Origin: CAWACP01 sp963832965
GTDB taxonomy: Bacteria; Acidobacteriota; Terriglobia; Bryobacterales; Bryobacteraceae
Direction of reading: 5' to 3'
Assembly: GCA_963832965.1 (NCBI GenBank)
Contig: CAWHVW010000005.1
Location: 930,001 to 994,000 of the forward strand
Length of the DNA stretch: 64,000 nt
Under the pieces are notes generated by a model that saw only the letters and a list, made by a program, of their open reading frames with translations, was not told the DNA's origin and made no database searches. The position numbers and the translations under genes were made by a program. Positions 33,551-40,730 of this stretch are shown here, piece after piece (position 1 is the stretch's first letter; each line of letters opens with the position of its first letter).

Positions 33551-34762
33551 GTGACCGCATCCAAAATAGATCCAGGGCAGCCCCTGCGGCCGCTGCCGCG
33601 GGGCCAATTCGAAGACGGATTTCAAAGCGATTTGTCGGCCGTGCGCGTTCACTCGGACCCCTTGTCCGCCTGCATCGCGCGCGCGGCCGGGGCCCGCGCG
33701 TTTGCGCTTGGCCCGCACATCTTCATCGACTCGGCGGCGGTCAATCCCGCACGGCGGAGGCATCTGCTGGCGCATGAGGTCGCGCACAGTCTCCAGCAGA
33801 GGATGGCTGAAACGGCATTCGCTCCACTAGGTGCGTTTGGTCCGCATGACGATTGGCACGAACAAGAGGCCTGGCGCGCGGCTGCGCGGGTAATCCGCGG
33901 CGGCCTCGCGCCGGCTCTCACTCCGGACGCTTCGGGATTGTGGCGCAGGGCGGTCAGCATGGCGCCCGGCTCGGCGAAGTTAAAGATGACGGTGCGGCCG
34001 AAGGTGCTGACGCCCACCATCGTCCCTCCCGACGCGCTGTTCAATTGCACCGACATTCAGGCCTCCGGTGAAGTCACCCTCCACGGCGCCGCCGGCGACT
34101 CCCCCGTGGGCTGGACGCTTGGGTTCATCCAGGCGCAGTGGATCGAAACGAACTGGGGCTATTATCGGGGCCAGCACAACAGCGACGGCAGCCTGTTTGT
34201 GCAACGGGCGCGCCCGCCGGCCCGGCCGGCACAGGCTTGCCGCGACACGGTGGGGCCCGTGGGCGACATTTTCTACAACACCCACGTGCTGGGCACGGCT
34301 GCGGCGGGCACTCCCTTCCCGGTGAAGCTGACCAGCACGCATTACGATAAGCCCGGAGACAGCTATTCACTGGCGGTCACCAATACGATGACCAACAAGC
34401 TCAACTTTCTGCGCGAAGTTCAGCTCGAGTTTCACTTCTGCTTCGTGCTGACGCTGCGCGATCCTTCGCTGGCCTTTCACCACTTGAAATGCGTCTATTG
34501 GAACGTGCTCTGGCAGGCGACATTCCAGCCCACCGGATTCGCCGCGCCTTCGGGTTCCGGCTGGACGGTGACCCCGCTTGGTGGCGTCGCCAATTCCGCG
34601 AACGTCGGCCACATCATTGAGGGCTCTCCCACCGACGGGCGCTTCAAGAACGTCGTGACCAGTCTCCAGGGGGCCAACTGCAACGTATTCGCGGCGAACG
34701 AAACCACGAACGCAAATATTCGCCAGGCAAAGACGTGGCAGGATTTCAACGTTACCAGGTGA
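33551..34762 (+). CDS. DUF4157 (eCIS-core metallopeptidase domain) protein
   Basis: A GTG start 8 bases after GGAGG (33538-33542) gives a 403-residue protein without a signal peptide. Residues 20-90 are a DUF4157 domain: SDLSAVRVHSDPLS, FALGPHIFID, and the zinc motif HLLAHEVAHSLQQ (HEVAH). The remaining 300 residues form a beta-rich domain (NCTDIQASGEVTLHGAAGD, WGYYRGQHNSDGSLF) that I do not recognise. DUF4157 proteins are often cargo of extracellular contractile injection systems, but no sheath or tail genes lie in this window. A lipoprotein gene follows 2 bases downstream. Confidence 0.82.
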   Translation: MTASKIDPGQPLRPLPRGQFEDGFQSDLSAVRVHSDPLSACIARAAGARAFALGPHIFIDSAAVNPARRRHLLAHEVAHSLQQRMAETAFAPLGAFGPHDDWHEQEAWRAAARVIRGGLAPALTPDASGLWRRAVSMAPGSAKLKMTVRPKVLTPTIVPPDALFNCTDIQASGEVTLHGAAGDSPVGWTLGFIQAQWIETNWGYYRGQHNSDGSLFVQRARPPARPAQACRDTVGPVGDIFYNTHVLGTAAAGTPFPVKLTSTHYDKPGDSYSLAVTNTMTNKLNFLREVQLEFHFCFVLTLRDPSLAFHHLKCVYWNVLWQATFQPTGFAAPSGSGWTVTPLGGVANSANVGHIIEGSPTDGRFKNVVTSLQGANCNVFAANETTNANIRQAKTWQDFNVTR

Positions 34763-34764
34763 AC

Positions 34765-35214
34765 ATGAACTGTTCTGGCATTCTCTTTTTGTTGGTGAGC
34801 GTATTCGTGGTCATCGGCTGCGCCGCGCAATCTGCCGAGGCCGGTGTGCGCGTCAGCAATCTGGCCGCGTCTGGCGCTTTCGAGGTTCGCAATGACGGTT
34901 CGTCGGAAGTGTCTCTGGCGCGCGAGGTCACGGTGGAACAGTTGTCCGAAGGCCGGTGGGAGCGCGCTGACGTTGCCATCGAACTGCTCGAAAAGTGCGG
35001 CGTCGCATCCGTCGGGAAGTGCGTCAAACTGGCTGCGGGAGCCGTCCTCCGGCCCGTGCCCTGGAATGGCTTTAGCTGCGCCCCGCAATGCCCCGGGCCG
35101 TGCCGCGCCAACGTCTACATGGGTCCCGGGACGTTCCGTTTCGTGGTCAGCACTTGCGATCGCAAGCACCGTTTGCCCGGACCGGCGTTTACGATTCCTG
35201 CCCAGGCGAAGTAA
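34765..35214 (+). CDS. Cys-rich lipoprotein
   Basis: A 149-residue protein starting at the ATG at 34765, just after the DUF4157 stop. The signal FLLVSVFVVIGC has a type II lipobox. The mature part has a beta-sandwich character (FEVRNDGSSEVSLAREVTVEQ) and six further Cys residues (KCGVASVGKC, SCAPQCPGPC, STCDRKHR), probably disulfide-bonded. The family is unknown. Tight coupling suggests it works with, or protects against, the DUF4157 protein; this is inference. Confidence 0.7.
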   Translation: MNCSGILFLLVSVFVVIGCAAQSAEAGVRVSNLAASGAFEVRNDGSSEVSLAREVTVEQLSEGRWERADVAIELLEKCGVASVGKCVKLAAGAVLRPVPWNGFSCAPQCPGPCRANVYMGPGTFRFVVSTCDRKHRLPGPAFTIPAQAK

Positions 35215-35222
35215 AGCAGACC

Positions 35223-35996
35223 ATGGATTTCACGGGTAAAGTTGCCATCGTGACCGGCACCACGGGTATCGGCGGGGCCGTTGCGAAGCGGTTCGCGCAC
35301 GGCGGCGCCAGCGTGCTGGCCTGCGGTATCGACGCCGCGGCGAATGAGAAACTTGCCGCGGAGGCCGCGGGGTTGAGGCTGAAAGTCCTGCAAACCGATG
35401 TCGCCGAGCCCGAACAGGTGCGCGCGGCCGTGCAGGCTGCGGTGTCTCAGTTCGGCGGACTCGATATCATCGTCAACGCCGCCGCGGTCCATCCCTATGG
35501 CGATGCCGTGGAAACCGACGCGGAAACATGGGGCCGCTGCATGAAGGTCAACGTCGGCGGCATCTATCTTCTCGCGCACTTTGGCGTGCCGGAGATGAGA
35601 AAGCGCGGTGGCGGGGCCATCGTCAACCTTTCCTCCGTGCAGGGTCATGCGTGCCAGCATCGCGTGGCTGCGTATGTGGCATCGAAAGGAGCAATTCACA
35701 GCCTCACGCGCGCCATGGCTCTTGATTTCGCTCCGGATCACATTCGCGTAAACTCGATAAGCCCCGGCTCGGTGGCCACTCCCATACTGGAGCTGGCGGC
35801 GCGCACGTTCTCACCCGGCGAGCCCGTCGAAGAAGTGTTCAAACGCTTCGGCGCTGCGCACCCACTGGGACGCGTGGGAAGGCCCGAGGAGGTGGCGGAG
35901 ATGGCCGCGTTCCTGGCCTCCGACAACGCCAGCTTCTGCACGGGCGGCGATTACCTGATCGACGGCGGCCTGCTGGCCGGCATCGGCGTGCGCTGA
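35223..35996 (+). CDS. Short-chain dehydrogenase/reductase
   Basis: A classical SDR of 257 residues. The ATG at 35223 (MDFTGKVAIVTG) is chosen; the frame continues upstream into the lipoprotein gene without a family match. The NAD(P) loop is TGTTGIGG, the structural motif NAAAVHPYGD replaces NNAG, and the catalytic Ser-Tyr-Lys are in NLSSVQGH and AAYVASKGA. C-terminal FCTGGDYLIDGG is typical. It is followed 7 bases later by an SMP-30 lactonase, so oxidation of an aldose to its lactone is likely. Confidence 0.88.
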   Translation: MDFTGKVAIVTGTTGIGGAVAKRFAHGGASVLACGIDAAANEKLAAEAAGLRLKVLQTDVAEPEQVRAAVQAAVSQFGGLDIIVNAAAVHPYGDAVETDAETWGRCMKVNVGGIYLLAHFGVPEMRKRGGGAIVNLSSVQGHACQHRVAAYVASKGAIHSLTRAMALDFAPDHIRVNSISPGSVATPILELAARTFSPGEPVEEVFKRFGAAHPLGRVGRPEEVAEMAAFLASDNASFCTGGDYLIDGGLLAGIGVR

Positions 35997-36003
35997 GCAG
36001 CGC

Positions 36004-36918
36004 ATGAACATGGTAAGCGAACCCGTCTGCGTAGCGCCCACGGGTGACCGCTGCGGCGAAGGCCCGGTGTGGCACGCTGACGAGCAGGCGCTCTACTGGG
36101 CCGATATCAACCGCTTCCTGATTCATCGTTTCGACCCTCGCCGGAAATCCGTGAACTCCTGGTTCTTCGATGAGCCGGTAACGGCGCTCGCGCTCACGGA
36201 CCGCGACGACACCCTGGCCGTAGCGCTGGGCTCGCGCCTCATCCTGTGGATGCCGGAGCCGGATTCGCGGCGCGACCATGGCTTCCGGCTCCCCGGCTGG
36301 CCGGCGGTGCGCTGCAACGACGCCCGTGCCGATCCCCGTGGCTCCTTCTGGCTCGGTTCCATGCGCAATAACGTCAACCCCGACGGCTCCGCGGTCCCCT
36401 GTGGCGGCAAGGATGGCGTGCTCTTCCGCATCGACCCGGATGGCTCGGTCACCGAGCACAAGCGCGGCATCGGCATCTCCAACACCGTGGCATGGAGCCC
36501 TGATCGTACGCGATTCTATTTCTGCGACACCCTCGAAAACGCCATCTGCGCCTACGATTACGACATCACGACCGGCGCGATCAGCAGCGAGCGGCCGTTC
36601 TTCGCGGGCTTTCCGCGCGGGTGGCCGGACGGATCCGCGGTGGATAGCGAAGGTTTTCTGTGGAATTGCCGGTATGGCGGATCCTGTGTGGTGCGCGTGT
36701 CGCCGGAGGGCGCGATCGACCGCGTCATTGAAATGCCCGCGCTGAATCTCACCAGTTGCACCTTCGGCGGTCCTGACCTCCGGACGCTTTTCGTCACCAG
36801 TGCCGCAGTGGACGCGCCGCCATCAGACCGTCTGGGCGGCGGGCTGTTCGCGCTTCGTACGGACGTCCCCGGGCTACCGGAAAACCGCTTCGCCGCGTTC
36901 TCCGCTTTACTCGCGTAG
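36004..36918 (+). CDS. SMP-30/gluconolactonase family lactonase
   Basis: A 304-residue six-bladed beta-propeller. GEGPVWHADEQALYWADI carries the first metal Glu, RCNDARADPRGSFWLGSM the Asn and substrate contacts, and ISNTVAWSPDRTRFYFCDT and WPDGSAVDSEGFLWN the catalytic Asn/Asp. It hydrolyses a sugar lactone to the aldonic acid, pairing with the upstream SDR. The alpha-ketoglutarate-semialdehyde dehydrogenase at 60445-62049 could complete a non-phosphorylative pentose route. Confidence 0.88.
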   Translation: MNMVSEPVCVAPTGDRCGEGPVWHADEQALYWADINRFLIHRFDPRRKSVNSWFFDEPVTALALTDRDDTLAVALGSRLILWMPEPDSRRDHGFRLPGWPAVRCNDARADPRGSFWLGSMRNNVNPDGSAVPCGGKDGVLFRIDPDGSVTEHKRGIGISNTVAWSPDRTRFYFCDTLENAICAYDYDITTGAISSERPFFAGFPRGWPDGSAVDSEGFLWNCRYGGSCVVRVSPEGAIDRVIEMPALNLTSCTFGGPDLRTLFVTSAAVDAPPSDRLGGGLFALRTDVPGLPENRFAAFSALLA

Positions 36919-36922
36919 GCAA

Positions 36923-37963
36923 TTAACGTGGGGCAGGGCCGTGCCCTGCCGCCGCATCAACACCTGCTGCGAACGACCGCTCAACCATATCATGCACGTC
37001 CGTCGAGACGCCATAATCGCGCCACAACCATCGCATCATATCCGGGAAAACCGTCTGCAGCATCTTCTGGCCGTGCCGCTGGATGCCCCACGAGTAGTTG
37101 ACGTCGTAACCCTTCGCGCTCAGCGCCTCCTGCATGCGCACGTTCTGATAAAACCAGTCGCGAGTCTCATCGTAGGTCCCATCCGCGCGCAAGCCTCGAT
37201 TATCATTCCGGCCATCCACCAGAAAGACCCGAATGGGCTTTCTCTCGCTTCTCAGAATGATGTCTGGATAGGCGTTTCCGCCCCGAATGTTGGTGAAGCT
37301 TCCCACATTGCTGAGCACTTTGTGGAACTGGTCCGGGCGCTGCCAGGCGACCGTGAACGCCGCAATGGCGCCGGAACTCGACCCGCCAATCCCATGGCGC
37401 TCCGGATCCTTCGAAATGTTGTAGTCCTTGTAGAGCACCGGCAGCAGTTCGTCGACTATCACCTGGGCGTACTTATCATCGAGCGTGTTGTATTCGGTAG
37501 GCCGGTTCGTATTCTTATCGCCCCAGTTTGATGGAGTCGGTTCCGGCTGATCGGGACGGCGGCCCGGGTTGATGAAAACGGCGATCATCACCGGAATCTC
37601 GCGGCGGTAGATCAGGTTGTCCATCACCACTTGCGCGCGAATATCTCCCTCGGGCGCCATGAAGGCCTGCCCATCGTTATAGATCATCAGACTGGCGGGA
37701 GTCGCCGCGTCGTATTGCGCCGGCACATAAACCCAATAGGTGTGCTGAGTCCCCGGATACGCCTCGCTCGGCAGAGTGAACGGTCCTCGCATCTCTCCTT
37801 TGGGGACCCCGTCCTGCGGGTACGCGTCCGGCGCGAGCTTGTAATAAAGATCGGTGTCCGGCGTGTCGGCCATCGCGGGGTGCTGGGTTGGCGGTGGCGT
37901 TGGCGTCTGGGCAAATGCCGAAATCGTCATCAGAACGAAGATGAAGAAAAAGTGTCGTCTCAT
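36923..37963 (-). CDS. CE1-like esterase (Fes/feruloyl-esterase family)
   Basis: A 346-residue secreted alpha/beta hydrolase with a signal peptide (MRRHFFFIFVLMTISAFAQ). TYWVYVPAQYDAATPASLMIY opens the fold, GIGGSSSGAIAAFTVAW is the nucleophile elbow, FLVDGRNDNRG carries the Asp, and IQRHGQKMLQTVFPDM the His. It probably releases ester-linked acids from plant polymers. The last ten residues and stop derive from a REP palindrome, so the original C-terminus was probably altered. It is the downstream gene of the DUF1592-DUF1552-ankyrin series. Confidence 0.88.
   Translation of the reverse strand: MRRHFFFIFVLMTISAFAQTPTPPPTQHPAMADTPDTDLYYKLAPDAYPQDGVPKGEMRGPFTLPSEAYPGTQHTYWVYVPAQYDAATPASLMIYNDGQAFMAPEGDIRAQVVMDNLIYRREIPVMIAVFINPGRRPDQPEPTPSNWGDKNTNRPTEYNTLDDKYAQVIVDELLPVLYKDYNISKDPERHGIGGSSSGAIAAFTVAWQRPDQFHKVLSNVGSFTNIRGGNAYPDIILRSERKPIRVFLVDGRNDNRGLRADGTYDETRDWFYQNVRMQEALSAKGYDVNYSWGIQRHGQKMLQTVFPDMMRWLWRDYGVSTDVHDMVERSFAAGVDAAAGHGPAPR
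36928..36950. repeat. REP-type palindrome
   Basis: A single copy of the palindrome GGCAGGGC-CGT-GCCCTGCC preceded by GTGG. It overlaps the last codons of the esterase gene and encodes its terminal residues (GHGPAP). Confidence 0.75.
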
Positions 37964-37987
37964 AATTTCAAAGTCGCTTCGAACAGC

Positions 37988-39370
37988 TTACGGCGTTGCC
38001 GCCTCGGGGGTCTGTGCGCTCTTGTTCGTAAGTTCCTTGAGAGCATCAATGACGGCGTCCAATGGAAAGATACGCGCTATGGCAATCGGCGTACGGCCGC
38101 GCCCGTCCTTCACCTCGAGGTTGGCGCCATGCTCCGCGAGAAATTTCACGATCTCGACGACGTTCTCCTCACTGGAGGCCTGAAAGGATAAGACCGCGGC
38201 ATGCACCGCCGTGGTGCCGTTCGCCGTGACGGCGTTGATGTCGGGGTCCAGTTCGTAGGCATACCGGACAACCTCAACATGACCGCTCCGCGCGGCCGAC
38301 ATCAAAAGCGTGGTGCCATCCTGGCCATTGAGTTTGGGATCGGCGCCGGCCGCCACCAGGGCGCGCATGACATCCTCATGATTGCCCTTGGCCGCCAGAT
38401 GGATAGGAGTCAGCTCACCCGGCGGCGCGCGGAAGAGTCCCGAACCGGCTCCGCCTGTGATGACCACCGTCTTCGACGTTCGCGCGTTCGGGTTAGCGCC
38501 CTTCGCAAGCAGCTTTCCCACCAGTTCCACGCTGCCCCCCTCGGCAGCCGCGTGCAGAGGCGTCATGCCGGAGTGGTCCGCGGCGTTGACGTTCGCGCCC
38601 CGGTCCAGAAGAAGATCCGCAACCGGATTCCTGTGGCTGATCAGCGCGAGCTCTAACGCGCCCTGCCCGGTCGGCACCGTGTGATTGATGTCGGCGCCCG
38701 CCGCGAGCAGGCTGACAACGGATTTTGCGTCCCCCTTTTGCGCGGCAAAAAGGAGTGGGGTGAATCCGCCCTTCGAGGCCGCGCTCGCATTCGCCCCGTG
38801 CTGCAGCAACAAATCGACGACCTCCGAACGGCCTTCCGCCGCCGCCCACATCAGCGCGGTTTGCCCTCTGCGTGATTCAATGGCTTCGAGTCTGGCGCCC
38901 TTTTGCAGAAGCAGATTCACCGCATCAACGTTGCCGGATCGTGCGGCAAGCATCAACGCGGTTTCTCCGCCCCAGCGGGAAGCGTTGGCATCGGCACCCG
39001 CTTCGAGCAGCTTTCGGATGACCGATCCATTGCCGTTGGCGCATGCCAAAGTCAGGGGCGTTTCGCCATACTCGTCGGACGTGTTCACCTTTGCGCCCGC
39101 TTTCATCAGGACGTCGGCGATGTTCTCCTGGTCCAGATAAACGGCCCAGGCGAGGGGAGTGGCGCCGTCGGGCTGCGCCGCATTCACGTCCACATGCTCG
39201 CCGAGCAGGGATTCCACGGCCTTGACGTTGCGGTCTTTCACCGCCTCGACAAGGCGCAGGTCGCTGGCCGCGAAACAGGAAGAGGCGAGCATCAGGAGCA
39301 ATGCACCTGCCGAACCGCGACAGTAATGGAGCGGACCTGAGAGTGACTTGTTCAGCAGCCTGCTAAGCAC
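37988..39370 (-). CDS. Secreted ankyrin-repeat protein
   Basis: A 460-residue protein with about eleven ankyrin repeats from residue 45 to the end (GATPLAWAVYLDQENIADVL, GETALMLAARSGNVDAVNLL, GMTPLHAAAEGGSVELVGKL). A GTG start 4 bases after the DUF1552 stop gives an N-terminus MLSRLLNKSLSGPLHYCRGS encoded by a dispersed repeat, leading into a hydrophobic export signal (AGALLLMLASSCFAAS). It probably mediates protein contacts in the periplasm. Ankyrin genes commonly accompany DUF1552/DUF1592 pairs. Confidence 0.85.
   Translation of the reverse strand: MLSRLLNKSLSGPLHYCRGSAGALLLMLASSCFAASDLRLVEAVKDRNVKAVESLLGEHVDVNAAQPDGATPLAWAVYLDQENIADVLMKAGAKVNTSDEYGETPLTLACANGNGSVIRKLLEAGADANASRWGGETALMLAARSGNVDAVNLLLQKGARLEAIESRRGQTALMWAAAEGRSEVVDLLLQHGANASAASKGGFTPLLFAAQKGDAKSVVSLLAAGADINHTVPTGQGALELALISHRNPVADLLLDRGANVNAADHSGMTPLHAAAEGGSVELVGKLLAKGANPNARTSKTVVITGGAGSGLFRAPPGELTPIHLAAKGNHEDVMRALVAAGADPKLNGQDGTTLLMSAARSGHVEVVRYAYELDPDINAVTANGTTAVHAAVLSFQASSEENVVEIVKFLAEHGANLEVKDGRGRTPIAIARIFPLDAVIDALKELTNKSAQTPEAATP
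39308..39366. repeat. Second copy of dispersed 59-bp repeat
   Basis: 76% identical, without gaps, to 30338-30396. It ends CAGCAGCCTGCTAA and overlaps the 5' coding end of the ankyrin gene, where it supplies codons 2-21. Confidence 0.7.
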
Positions 39371-39374
39371 GCCG

Positions 39375-40730
39375 TTAGACTTCGGAAAGGTACTGCACTT
39401 CGCCGGTGCTGTCTCCCAGATGCTCGGCGGGCACCCCGGCCTTGTCCAGCATGGCCAGCAGCAGATTGTTCATCGGCGTTTCCTTCGAATAGCGGATGTG
39501 CCGTCCGCATTTGATCTGTCCGGCCGCGCCGCCCACCAGAACCAGCGGCAGGTCGTCGTGCGTGTGTGCATTGCCGTCGCTGATGCTGCTGCCGTACAGG
39601 AACATGGAATGGTCCAGCAGACTCCCGTCGCCGTCGGGAGTGGATCTCAGCTTGTCGAGCAGGTAAGCGAAAGTCCGCACATGGAGCTGGTTGATCTTGA
39701 CCACCTTCGCGATCTTTTCCGGATCGTTGTCGTGATGAGTCACCGAATGGTGCCCGTCGGAAATGCCGATCGAGCGGTAGCTCCGGTTGCTGCCCTCATG
39801 CGCCAGCATAAACGTGGCAATTCGCGTCATGTCCGTCTGGAAAGCAATCACCAGCAGGTCGATCATCAACTTCGCGTGATCTTCAAACTCTTCGGGAATG
39901 CCGGACGGACGCTGCATCAGTGGCATCTGGATCGACGCGCTCTGCTGTTCCGCCTTCTGGATGCGCCGTTCGATGTCGCGAATGGCGTCCAGATACTCGC
40001 TCAGCTTCCGGTTATCGCGAGCGCACAAACCGGTCTCCAGGCGTCCCACGCTTTCCCGGACGTAATCGAGAACACTGCTGTCCTCCTGCATGCGCTGCAG
40101 TCGGGAGGCTGGATCGGTGCTGTCGCCGTCTCCGAACAGGCGCTCGAACACCGAGCGAGGGTTCACTTCCATCGGATTCGGCGTCGTCGGAGTGCGCCAG
40201 GAGATGGTGTTGGTGTACGCGCAACTATAGCCGGAATCGCACCCTCCCACCAGGCTTGGCTCCTCCAGCCCGAACTCGAGCGAGGCAAACTGGGTCGCAT
40301 TGCCAAGCTCCCTCGCGGCGATCTGGTCCGCGGAAATGCCCGCGTGAATGTCGGCACCTTCCGTCTTCTTCGGATGGACGCCCGTCAGCCAGGTTGCGCC
40401 CGCGCGGGCGTGATCCCCAGGCCCGTCGCCCAGCGCCCGTCCACTCACCTGCGCCAGCCCGCTCAGAACATTCAACCGGTCCCGGAACGGCTCCAGCGGC
40501 TTCATGGTCGAAGGAAAATCGAAGTTAGTTCCCGTTGCCGAAGGCAGCCAGTCCTGCGGGATGATCCCGTTGGGCACGTAAACAAAGCCAAGCCGGACTG
40601 CCGGTTTAGCGGCCGTCAGCCGCGTGGCGGCCAACGCCGGGACCATGGCGTCCAGCAGCGGAAGCGCCAGTGCCGCGCCGGCGCCGCGCAGAAACATCCG
40701 GCGAGGGAGGGCCTTCTTTGTGATCATCAT
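39375..40730 (-). CDS. DUF1552 family protein (Tat-exported)
   Basis: A 451-residue protein with a twin-Arg signal (LPRRMFLRGAGAALALPLLD). VRLGFVYVPNGIIPQDWLP, WLTGVHPKKTEGADIHAGIS, DTHH-like ISDGHHSVTHHDND and FLYGSSISDGNAHTHDDLPLVL are hallmarks of DUF1552. The His/Asp-rich segments resemble those of DUF1501/sulfatase-type enzymes, but the function is unknown. Its ATG overlaps the DUF1592 stop by 4 bases; the two always travel together in Acidobacteria and Planctomycetes. Confidence 0.92.
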   Translation of the reverse strand: MMITKKALPRRMFLRGAGAALALPLLDAMVPALAATRLTAAKPAVRLGFVYVPNGIIPQDWLPSATGTNFDFPSTMKPLEPFRDRLNVLSGLAQVSGRALGDGPGDHARAGATWLTGVHPKKTEGADIHAGISADQIAARELGNATQFASLEFGLEEPSLVGGCDSGYSCAYTNTISWRTPTTPNPMEVNPRSVFERLFGDGDSTDPASRLQRMQEDSSVLDYVRESVGRLETGLCARDNRKLSEYLDAIRDIERRIQKAEQQSASIQMPLMQRPSGIPEEFEDHAKLMIDLLVIAFQTDMTRIATFMLAHEGSNRSYRSIGISDGHHSVTHHDNDPEKIAKVVKINQLHVRTFAYLLDKLRSTPDGDGSLLDHSMFLYGSSISDGNAHTHDDLPLVLVGGAAGQIKCGRHIRYSKETPMNNLLLAMLDKAGVPAEHLGDSTGEVQYLSEV

